Positions 33,632 through 42,919 are shown, numbered from the stretch's first letter. The stretch: DNA of 44,253 bases from Candidatus Zixiibacteriota bacterium (GCA_014728145.1 WJMC01000087.1:1-44253), one strand, 5' to 3'. Notes: generated by a model from the letters alone, not told the origin. A program made the numbers and translations.

Positions 33632-35635
33632 TTAACGTGTTTTTTTGGATTTCGTTCGCTGGGAACCGTCAAGTTTTCCGAGCTGGTCACGATAATACAC
33701 CGCCGCCTCGAATTCGAGATTGTCAGCGGCTTGTTTCATAGCCTGCTTGAGGAATTTGCGTTGTTGCGATTTTTCCAGGTGTTTGAAGAAGTCTGGTAGC
33801 AGAACCTGTTCCTCCTCTTTCGATTTGGAGTCGGCGAATGCTGTCGAACGGATGATTTCATCTCTGGACTTGAAGATCGTAGCAGGCTCGATGCCATGCT
33901 TTTTATTATATTCAAGCTGGATTGTGCGACGGCGGTTGGTTTCGTCGATCGCTTTTTTCATAGATTTGGTGATCTTGTCGGCGTAGAAAATCACCTGGCT
34001 GTTGACATTGCGGGCCGCCCGCCCTGCAGTCTGTATGAGGGACCGTTCGGAACGCAGAAAGCCTTCCTTGTCGGCGTCCAGAATGGCCACCAGCGAGACC
34101 TCCGGCAGGTCGAGCCCCTCACGCAGAAGGTTGATACCGACCAGGACATCGAACTCCGCCAATCTCAGGCCACGGATGATTTCGACCCGGTCTATCGAAT
34201 CGATTTCTGAATGCAGGTAGCGCACACGGATATTCAAGCCCTTCAGGTAATCGGTCAGGTCCTCGGCCATCCGCTTGGTAAGAGTAGTGGCCAGAACCCG
34301 TTCGTTCTTTTTCACACGCTTGCGGATTTCCTCGATCAGGTCATCGACCTGGTTAGCCAGCGACCTGACAAGTATTTCCGGGTCGACCAGCCCTGTCGGG
34401 CGGATAATCTGTTCTGTGACAACCCCCTCGCATTTTTTCAGCTCGTAATCTGCGGGAGTGGCCGAGACGAAAATGCACTTGTCGATCATGCCCTCGAATT
34501 CATCGAACAGAAGCGGACGGTTGTCCAAAGCCGAGGGCAGGCGGAAGCCATGTTCGACCAATACCATCTTGCGCGAGCGGTCCCCGGAATACATGCCGTT
34601 GATCTGGGGTATAGTCTGATGCGATTCGTCAATTATCATTAAAAAATCATCCGGGAAAAAATCTATCAAAGTATAAGGTCTCTCACCAGCTTTACGGCCG
34701 GTCAGGTGACGGCTATAATTTTCAATTCCGCTGCAATAGCCGATTTCGCGCATCATTTCAATATCGAATTGGGTACGTGATTCAAGCCTCTGGGCTTCCA
34801 AAAGCTTGTTCTGGCTCCGGAACTCATCGAGGCGAAAGTAGAGCTCGTTTTCGATGTCGCCAATCGCCCGCTCCAATTGATCCGGGCTGGTTATGAAATG
34901 CTTGGCCGGGTAGACGGTCTGATAACTCCGTTCCTCCTTGATTTCACCGGTGATATGGTCGATCGTGGTAATCCGTTCGATCTCATCGCCGAAAAATTCA
35001 ATCCGGACGGGCATATACTCATAGGCCGGAAAGAGCTCGATCACATCGCCGCGAACCCGGAATGTTCCGCGGGAAAAGTCGATATCGTTGCGGTTGTAAT
35101 GGATTTTTATCAGGTCTCGCAGAAATTCGTCTCTGTCGACAGACTGACCGACTTCGATCTGGACTATCTGGCGCTTGTATTCGGATGGTGAACCGATACC
35201 GTAAATACATGATACTGAAGCAACTATGACAACATCCCGACGCTGGAGCAATGATGATGTGGCGCGCAGTCTGAGACGGTCGATGTCTTCGTTTATATCG
35301 GTATCTTTTTCGATATATGTGTCGGTAGCAGGGACATAAGCTTCCGGTTGATAGTAGTCGTAGTACGAGATAAAGAACTCGACCGCGTTATTAGGGAAAA
35401 AGCCCTTGAATTCACCGTAAAGCTGGGCCGCCAGGGTTTTATTGTGCGATACAACCAAAGTGGGACGGCCGTAAGAGGCGATCACGTTAGCCATGCTGAA
35501 GGTCTTGCCCGAGCCGGTTACTCCCAGAAGCGTCTGGAAATCCCTGCCGGCCTTGAGGCCCTCGGTTATTTCTTTGATCGCACGGGGCTGGTCACCGGTC
35601 GGTTTATATGATGATACGAGCTCGAAATCGGACAT
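33632..35635 (-). CDS. uvrB: Excinuclease ABC subunit B
   Basis: UvrB is the damage-verifying helicase-like subunit of nucleotide excision repair. The 667-residue protein has Walker A GVTGSGKT at residues 38-45, the damage-probing beta-hairpin [12 protein letters not shown] near 92-103, the [10 protein letters not shown] box, helicase motifs [13 protein letters not shown] and QTAGRAARN, and a C-terminal UVR motif ([19 protein letters not shown]) that binds UvrA or UvrC. Full length and intact. Start ATG 35635 has no clear Shine-Dalgarno. A TTGACC at 35672-35667 could serve as a -35 element, but its -10 is poor. I saw no SOS operator upstream. Confidence 0.98.
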   Translation of the reverse strand: MSDFELVSSYKPTGDQPRAIKEITEGLKAGRDFQTLLGVTGSGKTFSMANVIASYGRPTLVVSHNKTLAAQLYGEFKGFFPNNAVEFFISYYDYYQPEAYVPATDTYIEKDTDINEDIDRLRLRATSSLLQRRDVVIVASVSCIYGIGSPSEYKRQIVQIEVGQSVDRDEFLRDLIKIHYNRNDIDFSRGTFRVRGDVIELFPAYEYMPVRIEFFGDEIERITTIDHITGEIKEERSYQTVYPAKHFITSPDQLERAIGDIENELYFRLDEFRSQNKLLEAQRLESRTQFDIEMMREIGYCSGIENYSRHLTGRKAGERPYTLIDFFPDDFLMIIDESHQTIPQINGMYSGDRSRKMVLVEHGFRLPSALDNRPLLFDEFEGMIDKCIFVSATPADYELKKCEGVVTEQIIRPTGLVDPEILVRSLANQVDDLIEEIRKRVKKNERVLATTLTKRMAEDLTDYLKGLNIRVRYLHSEIDSIDRVEIIRGLRLAEFDVLVGINLLREGLDLPEVSLVAILDADKEGFLRSERSLIQTAGRAARNVNSQVIFYADKITKSMKKAIDETNRRRTIQLEYNKKHGIEPATIFKSRDEIIRSTAFADSKSKEEEQVLLPDFFKHLEKSQQRKFLKQAMKQAADNLEFEAAVYYRDQLGKLDGSQRTKSKKTR

Positions 35636-35775
35636 AATCTATTTAAATTAGTAATCCACATCCAGCGGTCAAGCAGAAAGCGAAATTCTTCTAAAAGAAA
35701 GGATATTGAGTTATGCTGGAACTGCAAAATGTTTTTTGTTTACAATAGTATGAGAATTTGGTAATTAAAATGATC

Positions 35776-35803
35776 TTGACATGGGCAATGATTTTCGTAT
35801 AAT
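35776..35803 (+). promoter_or_regulatory. Consensus sigma70-type promoter for rplU
   Basis: TTGACA (35776-35781) and TATAAT (35798-35803) are both perfect consensus hexamers with a 16-base spacer. The predicted transcript starts near 35810, giving a leader of about 28 bases with AAAGGAG at 35826-35832 before the rplU ATG. The leader is too short for an elaborate regulatory structure. Confidence 0.85.
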
Positions 35804-35837
35804 TCCGGCTTGATTTCGAGATTCGAAAGGAGAATCG

Positions 35838-36149
35838 ATGTACGCAGTTATTGAAACCGGCGGTCTGCAATTCGAGGTGGAAGAGGGAAAGTCCCTCCAT
35901 ATCCCCAGGCTTGCGTCCACGGTCGGCGACAAGGTGAGCTTTGACAAGGTTCTGCTGATCAGCGGTGATGAGCCGAAGGTAGGTAAGCCGTATGTCGAAA
36001 ACGCCACTGTCGAAGCCGAAGTGGTCAATCAGGGCAAAGAGGATAAGATAATCGTCTCCACCTACAAGCGCCGGACTAAATATCGCCGCAAAGCCGGACA
36101 CCGCCAGCCCTATACGGAAATCAAAATCAACAGGATTGCCGTGCCCTGA
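35838..36149 (+). CDS. rplU: 50S ribosomal protein L21
   Basis: L21 binds 23S rRNA in the large subunit. The 103-residue sequence is standard: MYAVIETGGLQFEVEEGKSL, VSFDKVLLISGDEPKVGKPY, ATVEAEVV and the C-terminal IIVSTYKRRTKYRRKAGHRQ signature followed by YTEIKINRI. It is preceded by a strong promoter and ribosome binding site. Normally rpmA (L27) follows directly; here bamA begins 28 bases later, and no L27 gene is seen in the window. Confidence 0.98.
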   Translation: MYAVIETGGLQFEVEEGKSLHIPRLASTVGDKVSFDKVLLISGDEPKVGKPYVENATVEAEVVNQGKEDKIIVSTYKRRTKYRRKAGHRQPYTEIKINRIAVP

Positions 36150-36177
36150 ACCTACCGGGCTGGATTCGGGATATAGG

Positions 36178-38472
36178 ATGAGTTCTCGTTTTCTATTATT
36201 AGGGATTTTACTATTCGCACTATTTTCATGGTCTTCCACGGTGGAGGCCCAAAACCTCACGATCTCCTCGGTTGAGGTGCGCGGCAACCTGACTGCCGAT
36301 CGCTCGCTCATCCTTTCCGTGGCTGATATCACCATCGGAGCGGTGCTGACCTCGACTTCGACCCAGGACGCGATCCGGGCTATCTATGGTCTCGGCCTGT
36401 TTTCCGATGTGCGCATCAAGGGCGAGGTGACCGACGAGCAGACGATCGACCTGATCATTGAGGTTGAAGAATATCCACGCGTCACAAGGGTGGAGTATTC
36501 CGGCAATGACAAGCTCGATGATGATGATATCAAAGAGGTTGATTCGATCGAGGTCGGACGACAGATTCCACCCCATGAACTGAAGCAGGCGACTGAACGA
36601 ATTCGCCGCAAATACCAGGATAAGGGTTATTACCTGGTAAATATCGAGACTGAATTGAAGCCCGTCGAGGGGAGTCAGCTAAATCATGAACTCCTGATTA
36701 AACTCGATGAGGGCCCCAAGATCCGTATCATGGATATCGTCTTTGAGGGCAACGACGTCTTCACAGATGACAAGTTGCGGGGAAAGATGGGTAACAAACC
36801 CAAGGGCTTTCTGCGTTCGGGGAATTTTGATCCGGAGAAGCATGAAGAAGACAAAGAAAAAATTATCGAGTTTTATCATGAGAAGGGTTATCTCGATGCC
36901 GATATTCTGCACGATACCGTAATTGTGCACGAGGACGATCCGCGCTGGATGACTGTCAAAATCGAAGTCTATGAGGGTATTCAATACCGCTATGGCGACA
37001 CGAAATTTACCGGCAATAAAATCTACGGCGACAAGCTTCTCCACAGCCGTTTGAAATACGACGAAGGCGACATTTTTAATTCCGAGAAATTCGAAGAATC
37101 GATTTCTGAACTGTATGCTGTCTACCAGGAAGACGGCTATATTCATGCCCGTATCTTTGAGAACATCAGCACGGTCGACAGCATCCTGAATATCGAATTC
37201 GAGGTTTCCGAGGGTGTCCCGGCCAAGATCCACAAGATCGTCATAAACGGCAATACCAAGACCAAGGAGAAGGTTATCCGGCGCGAGATGGCTTCACGAC
37301 CGGGTCAGGTTTTCCGCCGTTCGGCTTTGATGAGATCTGTGCGAAATGTGATGCTCCTGAATTACTTTGGCAAAGCTGAGCCGGATTTCAAGGTTCTTCC
37401 CAATGGCGATGTCGATCTGATTCTCGAAGTCGAAGAGAAGCCGACCGGGCAGTTCAACGCAGGCGCTGGTTACTCGGGTCAGGACAAGCTGGTAGGAACG
37501 GTTTCGCTGGGAATGCCCAACTTTCGAGGCAATGGCCAGACGCTTCAACTCTCGACCGAGTTCGGATCTCGTCGCAATTCGCTTTCACTGTCTTTCACAG
37601 AGCCCTGGTTGTTTGGAACGCCGACCTCCTTTTCGGCTTCGATCTACAATCTCAATCGTAAATGGTACGATGACTTCTGGGAAGGTCGCCGGGGCGGATC
37701 GGTACGCTTCGGACGACGCCTGAGATGGCCGGATGATTATTTCCGGGTCTACGCCAGTTATCGTCTGGAAGATATTCGCTATTATGATTTCGAGGATTCC
37801 GTCTATGCCGCCGATCCGAATTCGCTGGCGCGATTTAACGAGGATTGGCTCCGGACCTCTTCGGTGACATCGACATTGATGCGCGATTCACGTGATTTGC
37901 CGATGTTTCCAACATCAGGATCGGTTCACTCCTACACGGTTGAGTATGCCGGTGGTCCCCTGGGGGGAGAGTGGCAGTACCACAAGCACACCTTTGAAGT
38001 AAAACATTTTTACAAGTTGTTCTGGAAATTCGTACTCGCAGGAAAGTTGAAACTGGGTGTCGTTGATTCACCTGACGGTGACGACGGTGTACCTTTTACA
38101 GAGCGGTTTTCGCCCGGAGGAACTGATCCCGACGGCACACTTCGAGGCTATGAAGATGGTGATGTCACGCCCAAGGATGACGACGGCTACAATATCCGCG
38201 GTCGATCGATGCTGGTCTACAATGCCGAAATCCAGTTCCCGGTAGTCGAACAGCAGATCTATGGCTTGTTGTTTGCCGATGCCGGTAACAGCTGGCTGGC
38301 CGGATACCAGATTAGACCTTTTGACTTTAAGGGTGAGTTAAAGAGATCGATTGGGGCCGGTTTCAGGGTGGTTATCCCTGGAATTGGAATCCTTGGATTC
38401 GATTTCGCTTATGGCTATGACAAAGATGATCCCGGCTGGAAACCTCATTTCCAGATCGGTTCAACGTTCTAA
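36178..38472 (+). CDS. bamA: Outer membrane protein assembly factor BamA
   Basis: BamA is the central Omp85 insertase that folds beta-barrel proteins into the outer membrane. The 764-residue product has a signal peptide ending near TVEA (residue 23). Five POTRA domains follow to about residue 400, with repeated phrases of the type VEVRGNLTADRSLI, VEYSGNDKLDDDDI and IVINGNTKTKEKVI. The C-terminal barrel runs from about 420 and carries GGTDPDGTLRGYEDGDV, equivalent to the conserved loop-6 (V/I)RGF/Y region, with a terminal aromatic strand FQIGSTF. ATG 36178 is preferred to the earlier in-frame Met at 36136, which overlaps rplU and lacks a signal-peptide start. It is followed by ompH/skp and lpxD in the classic order. 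Confidence 0.96.
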   Translation: MSSRFLLLGILLFALFSWSSTVEAQNLTISSVEVRGNLTADRSLILSVADITIGAVLTSTSTQDAIRAIYGLGLFSDVRIKGEVTDEQTIDLIIEVEEYPRVTRVEYSGNDKLDDDDIKEVDSIEVGRQIPPHELKQATERIRRKYQDKGYYLVNIETELKPVEGSQLNHELLIKLDEGPKIRIMDIVFEGNDVFTDDKLRGKMGNKPKGFLRSGNFDPEKHEEDKEKIIEFYHEKGYLDADILHDTVIVHEDDPRWMTVKIEVYEGIQYRYGDTKFTGNKIYGDKLLHSRLKYDEGDIFNSEKFEESISELYAVYQEDGYIHARIFENISTVDSILNIEFEVSEGVPAKIHKIVINGNTKTKEKVIRREMASRPGQVFRRSALMRSVRNVMLLNYFGKAEPDFKVLPNGDVDLILEVEEKPTGQFNAGAGYSGQDKLVGTVSLGMPNFRGNGQTLQLSTEFGSRRNSLSLSFTEPWLFGTPTSFSASIYNLNRKWYDDFWEGRRGGSVRFGRRLRWPDDYFRVYASYRLEDIRYYDFEDSVYAADPNSLARFNEDWLRTSSVTSTLMRDSRDLPMFPTSGSVHSYTVEYAGGPLGGEWQYHKHTFEVKHFYKLFWKFVLAGKLKLGVVDSPDGDDGVPFTERFSPGGTDPDGTLRGYEDGDVTPKDDDGYNIRGRSMLVYNAEIQFPVVEQQIYGLLFADAGNSWLAGYQIRPFDFKGELKRSIGAGFRVVIPGIGILGFDFAYGYDKDDPGWKPHFQIGSTF

Positions 38473-38522
38473 ACAGGTTCGAAAATAAATCGGTAACATA
38501 AAAGTAAGAGAGTGGTGATGTC

Positions 38523-39053
38523 ATGAAGAAGACCATTATTTTTCTTCTGCTAGCTCTGATTGGAGTTCCCCAGTTCGCTTCTGATATGGTGGCCCAGAGT
38601 GGAAAAATAGTATATGTTGATTCTTACCGAATTCGCAGTGAGTACCGTGAATTCCAGTCCGCGCAGGAAGTTTTTGACAAGGATCTCGATGCCTGGCAGA
38701 AAGAAGCGATGGAAATGGAACAGGAGATCGACAGCCTCAAGCGTGATCTCAACGAGAAAGCCCTGCTTCTCTCAGAAGAAGCCCGTGCCAAAAAAGAGGA
38801 AGTGATCGCAACTAAAGAGGCCGCATTACAGAAATATATGGTCGAGGTGTTCGGCCAGGGCGGTCAGGCTGAACAGCGCAACCAGGAACTTACCAAGCCG
38901 CTTCTGGACAAGATAACCGCTGTTCTGGAAAAAATCGCTCAGGACAATAACTACGATTATATCTTCGATTCAGTTAACGGTAATATCGCCTATGCCAAGA
39001 AAAGCCTGGATATAACCGACAAGGTGCTGGACGAGCTCGAAAAAACGCAGTAG
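38523..39053 (+). CDS. OmpH/Skp-family periplasmic chaperone
   Basis: This protein carries unfolded outer-membrane proteins across the periplasm to BamA. The 176-residue product has a signal peptide (KKTIIFLLLALIGVPQFAS) and the family opening GKIVYVDSYRIRSEYREFQS after cleavage. A long helical hairpin rich in Glu, Lys and Gln (about 50-125) forms the tentacle region, and the C-terminus contains DYIFDSVNGNIAYAKKSLDIT, matching the OmpH core. The position between bamA and lpxD is the usual one. GAGAGTGGTG lies upstream of the ATG at 38523. Confidence 0.93.
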   Translation: MKKTIIFLLLALIGVPQFASDMVAQSGKIVYVDSYRIRSEYREFQSAQEVFDKDLDAWQKEAMEMEQEIDSLKRDLNEKALLLSEEARAKKEEVIATKEAALQKYMVEVFGQGGQAEQRNQELTKPLLDKITAVLEKIAQDNNYDYIFDSVNGNIAYAKKSLDITDKVLDELEKTQ

Positions 39054-39059
39054 TAAACT

Positions 39060-40097
39060 ATGGAGATTACAACAGGGCGCCTGGCTGAAAAGCTGGGCGC
39101 TGAACTCAAGGGTGATCCCGAAATCGTCTTGACCGGGATGGCTTCGATAGAGTCCGCCGGGACAGGTGACCTGGCTTTTCTGGCGAATAGTAAATACTAC
39201 AAGTATCTCGAGACCACCCGGGCATCCGCAATCATTGTCTCTCCCGAAGTCGTGGAAGCACCGGCTACCCTGATAGTTCATCCCCAGCCATATTTCATAT
39301 TTGCCCAGGCATTGCGACTGTTCTATGCCGACGGGGACCAGCATGAACCGGGAATTCATGATAGCTCTGTAATCGGTGAAAACTGCGAGATTAGTTCGAC
39401 GGCTTATGTCGGCCCGAGTGTAGTGATCGAGGACGGTGTCACGATCGGTGAGAAAACTCAGGTGCTGGCCGGTTGTTTCGTCGGCAGGGGATGCCTGATT
39501 GGTGCTGAATGCCGGCTGTTTCCAAACGTCACCCTGAGAGCAGGTTCAAAGCTGGGTGATCGGGTGCAGATCCACAGCGGGACTGTAGTAGGTTCCGACG
39601 GCTTTGGTTACGCTCAGGTAAACGGCCATCACCACAAGATTCCCCAGGTCGGGATTGTCGTGATAGAAGATGATGTCGAAATCGGATCCAATTGCTCGAT
39701 CGACAAAGCCGCTTTGGGGGAAACGAGGATAGGTCGCGGCACAAAAATCGACAACCTTGTGCAGATCGCCCATAATGTCAAGATCGGTCAAAACTGTATC
39801 GTTGTTTCTCAGGTCGGAATTTCCGGTTCGACCAAACTCGGCAACAATGTTATCCTGGCCGGGCAGGTCGGGCTCGTGGGGCATATCGAAATTGGCGATA
39901 ATGTTATGGTGGCGGCCCAGAGCGGTGTCAATAAATCGCTGGAAGCAGACAAAGCATATTTTGGCTCGCCCGCAACCGAGATTATGCACCAAAAGCGAAT
40001 CGAAGCCTCGACAAAAAAACTGCCGGAACTGATCAGGCGGGTTCGTAAACTCGAAAAACAACTGATAGAAAAAAACTCCGAAAAAACTAATGAATAG
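39060..40097 (+). CDS. lpxD: UDP-3-O-acylglucosamine N-acyltransferase
   Basis: LpxD adds the N-linked hydroxyacyl chain in the third step of lipid A synthesis. The 345-residue protein has the N-terminal uridine-binding domain ([39 protein letters not shown]) and a left-handed beta-helix of hexapeptide repeats from about 110 to 300. The catalytic His is expected in [11 protein letters not shown] (about residues 191-201), preceded by [12 protein letters not shown]-terminal helix ([16 protein letters not shown]) closes the trimer. Its presence shows the organism makes lipid A. It follows the chaperone gene after 6 bases and ends the outer-membrane cluster; fabZ and lpxA do not follow here. Confidence 0.97.
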   Translation: MEITTGRLAEKLGAELKGDPEIVLTGMASIESAGTGDLAFLANSKYYKYLETTRASAIIVSPEVVEAPATLIVHPQPYFIFAQALRLFYADGDQHEPGIHDSSVIGENCEISSTAYVGPSVVIEDGVTIGEKTQVLAGCFVGRGCLIGAECRLFPNVTLRAGSKLGDRVQIHSGTVVGSDGFGYAQVNGHHHKIPQVGIVVIEDDVEIGSNCSIDKAALGETRIGRGTKIDNLVQIAHNVKIGQNCIVVSQVGISGSTKLGNNVILAGQVGLVGHIEIGDNVMVAAQSGVNKSLEADKAYFGSPATEIMHQKRIEASTKKLPELIRRVRKLEKQLIEKNSEKTNE

Positions 40098-40153
40098 GTC
40101 AGGACCCGTGATGCTCTCTTTTGTTTCGAGTCGATATTTTCTCTAAGAATCAA

Positions 40154-40603
40154 TCAAGCTTCGTGCTCGTGGCCTCCGCACTTAAAGTCTTTTAATACCT
40201 GCAGTTCACCTTTAATGTACTTATCTATGATAACGTCTATCTCGGCATCGTCATCGACAACATAAGCGCTTATACCGGCCTCCCGCAGGTCATTCATCAA
40301 GCGTTGACCCATCCCGCCGGCCAAGACAACCTGGCAGTCTGCGATAGCGTCAATCAGTCCCTTGTGAGAGTGGTTGTGGTGATGGTGACCATGCTTTTCA
40401 CCCTTGTGAGGTAATTCACCTTGTATCGGCGCACCCAGCTTAATCTCCTGCTGGCGGTGATGGGTGAACTTGTTTTCGATGATCTGCTTATCCTGGACGG
40501 ACTCGGGTGATATAGTATATATGGCGAAGTATTTGCACCGCCCGAGATGCTTGCTGATATGTTTCCGGTCGCTGGTTGCGACAGCAATTCTTTTTGTGTC
40601 CAT
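40154..40603 (-). CDS. NifX/MTH1175-family protein with His-rich insert
   Basis: This belongs to the dinitrogenase iron-molybdenum cofactor biosynthesis family, small proteins that bind metal clusters. The 149-residue sequence has the family opening RIAVATSDRKHISKHLGRCK and FAIYTI, then ADCQVVLAGGMGQRLMNDLREAGISAYVV, which is the C-terminal core. An insert near residues 65-80 reads GEKHGHHHHNHSHKG and, with CGGHEHEA at the end, gives a strong candidate metal-binding surface. No nif genes are nearby, so a role in nitrogen fixation is not implied. It lies 14 bases after the DUF134 regulator on the same strand and is probably controlled by it; this pairing recurs in anaerobes and archaea. Confidence 0.9.
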   Translation of the reverse strand: MDTKRIAVATSDRKHISKHLGRCKYFAIYTISPESVQDKQIIENKFTHHRQQEIKLGAPIQGELPHKGEKHGHHHHNHSHKGLIDAIADCQVVLAGGMGQRLMNDLREAGISAYVVDDDAEIDVIIDKYIKGELQVLKDFKCGGHEHEA

Positions 40604-40617
40604 AATATGGTCTCCGT

Positions 40618-41040
40618 TTATTCCGGCAGGTCGTTCTTACGTGAAGCTTTCGCCTTGTCGATAGAAGTAAGGGCCCGGTTGTTCTTCTTGTAACAGGATT
40701 GCGAGCCTTTTAACCTGCCATGTCGTTTCTTCAAATTTGTATTCAATTTATCGCGGTAATAATGACCACCATTAATAGTGAGTGCCTTGCCGTTAACCAG
40801 AAAATCAGCTACCTTGCTGTTAGCGCTGGATAGTATCCGGCCAAGTGTCTGGCGGGATATATCCATCTGGCGCGAGGCCTCCTCCTGGTAATGACCCTCC
40901 AAATAGCAGAGACGGATAGCCTCGAGTTCATCGCGTGTCAGTTCGATCGTTTCAAGATCGCTCATACGCACGCCTCTCGGCTTGAAAAATAATCGCTCCG
41001 GATCAAAACACACACGACGACGACGTGCTGGACGCGGCAT
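40618..41040 (-). CDS. DUF134-family DNA-binding regulator
   Basis: This small predicted transcription factor has the DUF134 opening MPRPARRRRVCFDPERLFFK, then TIELTRDELEAIRLCYLEGH, YQEEASRQMDISRQTLGRIL as a sigma-region-4-like helix-turn-helix, and DFLVNGKALTINGG. The reading could begin at 41055, but the family N-terminus and an AAAGGAG five bases upstream support ATG 41040. The Lys/Arg-rich end (LNTNLKKRHGRLKGSQ...) adds basic charge. An 18-base palindrome sits at its predicted transcription start, suggesting autoregulation. It is co-transcribed with the NifX-type gene; the family's signal is unknown, but metal or redox state is plausible. Confidence 0.9.
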   Translation of the reverse strand: MPRPARRRRVCFDPERLFFKPRGVRMSDLETIELTRDELEAIRLCYLEGHYQEEASRQMDISRQTLGRILSSANSKVADFLVNGKALTINGGHYYRDKLNTNLKKRHGRLKGSQSCYKKNNRALTSIDKAKASRKNDLPE

Positions 41041-41056
41041 CTGAACTCCTTTCAAT

Positions 41057-41074
41057 TATGAGCATATGCTCATA
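41057..41074. promoter_or_regulatory. 18-bp perfect palindrome, candidate operator
   Basis: TATGAGCATATGCTCATA reads the same on both strands across all 18 bases. It lies 16 bases upstream of the DUF134 start codon, at the predicted transcription start, where a bound repressor would block initiation. No second copy was noticed elsewhere in the window. Confidence 0.7.
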
Positions 41075-41080
41075 TGGGAG

Positions 41081-41109
41081 AATTTACTCAGCAAGTTTAA
41101 ATCTGTCAA
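41081..41109 (-). promoter_or_regulatory. Sigma70-type promoter for the DUF134-NifX pair
   Basis: On the minus strand a perfect TTGACA (41109-41104) is followed after 17 bases by TAAATT (41086-41081), four of six bases matching the -10 consensus. The start point would fall near 41074, at the edge of the palindrome. Confidence 0.65.
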
Positions 41110-41136
41110 GTGAAAACGGGGATTTTTAATCAAGCG

Positions 41137-42888
41137 TCAATCATCTTCGAGTATGCGAAGAGTTTGCTCGAACGTCAGGAGCAAGCCGATTTTTTCGGTG
41201 TTGTTTGCTTTCGATTCGATATGATCGTTCACTATCCTGTCGAGCATCTCCGTTTTTAGGTATTCGCGACTGAGGGTTTTATCTGAACAGAGCATATCCT
41301 TCAGCCAGTTTGCCAGCGGGTTTCGGAAAGCATCCGTGTAATCGAAGATGCCTGGCGGATGTTTGATTCTGGCGATGGATTCAATAAAGCGTGTGAAGGC
41401 AACCCTGAGAAGTGAGGCTGACAGGGGCAGGTTGGTTCTCTGGTAACGGATTTTACCTGCCTGCGGATATACGAAGCGCCAGATATGCCGGCCCAGTTTC
41501 ATCAGCAGTTTATATTCGGCGGGAACACTGAAATTAAACTTCATCAGTTCGTAGTCGAGGAAGATATTGCGGAATTCAAGAAGATCATTTTCGAGCCAGA
41601 GCCCGGCCATCATGTACTGACTGCCAACTTCAAAATGATCCATAGTTAAAAATGTCTGGAGGTAATCATCCTGACGGTTTTCACGAATAATCTGCATGAC
41701 AGCCCGCTCCAGGCTGTCATAAGGAAGATCGACTGTGCAGATGTTTTTCAGCTCGTCAATCGTGAAGCCGTTTTGATGCCAGTCCAGAAAATACTTGTAA
41801 AAGTCATCATCATGTCGGGCTTTCGAAAACGGAAGTATTTTCGTGCTCAGGTGCCCTACGAATTTGTTGCCCCACATTGCATTAACCACAATATCTGCGA
41901 ACTTTTTGACTTCATGGCGGATCGAAATACCATGGAAATTGATGGCGGAATCATAACCATGGGTGTTATAAACCGCTTCCTGCAGGTTCTCTGGCAAAAA
42001 GTCGGGTGTTATTACAAGCGGATGATGACGCAGATTGAAGGCTTTGCAGACATCCTCGGCAATCTCGATATCGCGACTGTTGCTCTGGCCGATAGTGAAT
42101 GCTGGCGGACGGTATCCCGCTTTGATCATCGAAATAGCCATCAGCCTCGAATCACTGCCACCAGAGAGAGATAGCGATATATTGCCCTCGGTCATGCGTT
42201 GCGCGGCATCGTGAGTCTTTTCCGCTAATGTCGTTGCGGCATCGTTCAGACTCATCTTTTCCGGCCTGTACTCGGCTTTAAAATAACGCGTGCGCTTGAT
42301 GCCTTTCTCTGAATAGACCAGGTAACGGCCATGGCGAAGTTTGCGAATATCCTCGCTGAACGATTGGTCACCCAGAATCAGACCGGTGCTCAGAAATTGT
42401 GGTATCACTTCCCGATTGATTCTGCTTTTACCCAGTACCTGGGCCAGAATCAGGGGGGAAGGGCTGAATACAAGCTGGTTGTTATATTCACAGTAATAGA
42501 GCGGTCGAGAAGCATAGATATCTGATCCCAGCACCAGTCTCTTCCGGCCCTCATCCCACAACACGAAAGAGTACAAACCGTTAATTTCCGACAGGCGATC
42601 CAGGCGGTCATGGAGGTAAAAATCGAACAGCGAGTGTGAAACCGATTGGTCATCAAACGGATCCGAAAAAACTTCACCCCAGAAGAACAGGATCAGGTGC
42701 ATTCTCTGTTCGAAGAAAGGCTGATCTATCATATCGATTATATTCAGCGTCTTGAAACCGAGCTGGACACAGTCGTCATGATAACTGTACACAGGGCTGT
42801 CAAAAGCGGAGACTTTCTTACCCAGTGAGTCGTATAATCTTGAATCAGGCTTTTTATCGAACGAAACTATTCCGTACAGTCCAGGCAT
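41137..42888 (-). CDS. Asparagine-synthetase-like protein lacking the glutaminase Cys
   Basis: A 583-residue relative of asparagine synthetase B. The C-terminal ATP-pyrophosphatase half has the PP-loop SLSLSGGSDSR near residues 237-247 and AFTIGQSNSRDIEIAEDVCK after it. The N-terminal half resembles the class II glutaminase fold (GLYGIVSF, LYSFVLWDEGRKRLVLGSDI, RPLYYCEYNNQLVFSP) but begins Met-Pro-Gly-Leu instead of Met-Cys-Gly, so the nucleophilic Cys2 is absent. It may use ammonia or act on a non-standard substrate, as beta-lactam synthetase and several amide-forming relatives do. ATG 42888 is chosen because the longer reading from 42909 starts inside a terminator hairpin. There is no clear ribosome binding site. 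No biosynthetic partner genes adjoin it. Confidence 0.8.
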   Translation of the reverse strand: MPGLYGIVSFDKKPDSRLYDSLGKKVSAFDSPVYSYHDDCVQLGFKTLNIIDMIDQPFFEQRMHLILFFWGEVFSDPFDDQSVSHSLFDFYLHDRLDRLSEINGLYSFVLWDEGRKRLVLGSDIYASRPLYYCEYNNQLVFSPSPLILAQVLGKSRINREVIPQFLSTGLILGDQSFSEDIRKLRHGRYLVYSEKGIKRTRYFKAEYRPEKMSLNDAATTLAEKTHDAAQRMTEGNISLSLSGGSDSRLMAISMIKAGYRPPAFTIGQSNSRDIEIAEDVCKAFNLRHHPLVITPDFLPENLQEAVYNTHGYDSAINFHGISIRHEVKKFADIVVNAMWGNKFVGHLSTKILPFSKARHDDDFYKYFLDWHQNGFTIDELKNICTVDLPYDSLERAVMQIIRENRQDDYLQTFLTMDHFEVGSQYMMAGLWLENDLLEFRNIFLDYELMKFNFSVPAEYKLLMKLGRHIWRFVYPQAGKIRYQRTNLPLSASLLRVAFTRFIESIARIKHPPGIFDYTDAFRNPLANWLKDMLCSDKTLSREYLKTEMLDRIVNDHIESKANNTEKIGLLLTFEQTLRILEDD

Positions 42889-42894
42889 ATCTAT

Positions 42895-42919
42895 AAAAAA
42901 CCCCGTCAAGGCGACGGGG
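42895..42919 (-). terminator. Intrinsic terminator of the fumarase operon
   Basis: CCCCGTC (42901-42907) and GACGGGG (42913-42919) make a 7-bp GC-rich stem with a 5-base loop. On the minus strand it is followed by TTTTTT (42900-42895), an almost ideal intrinsic terminator 20 bases beyond the stop of the fumarase beta-subunit gene and only 6 bases before the next gene's ATG. Confidence 0.88.

Noticed and set aside
35645-35672. Promoter for uvrB (TTGACC with TAATTT, minus strand)
   Set aside because: The -10 element matches only half of the consensus and would leave almost no leader; possible but too weak to list.
35691-36335. Minus-strand open frame opposite rplU
   Set aside because: It covers the consensus rplU promoter, L21 itself and the start of bamA; the translation has no family features.
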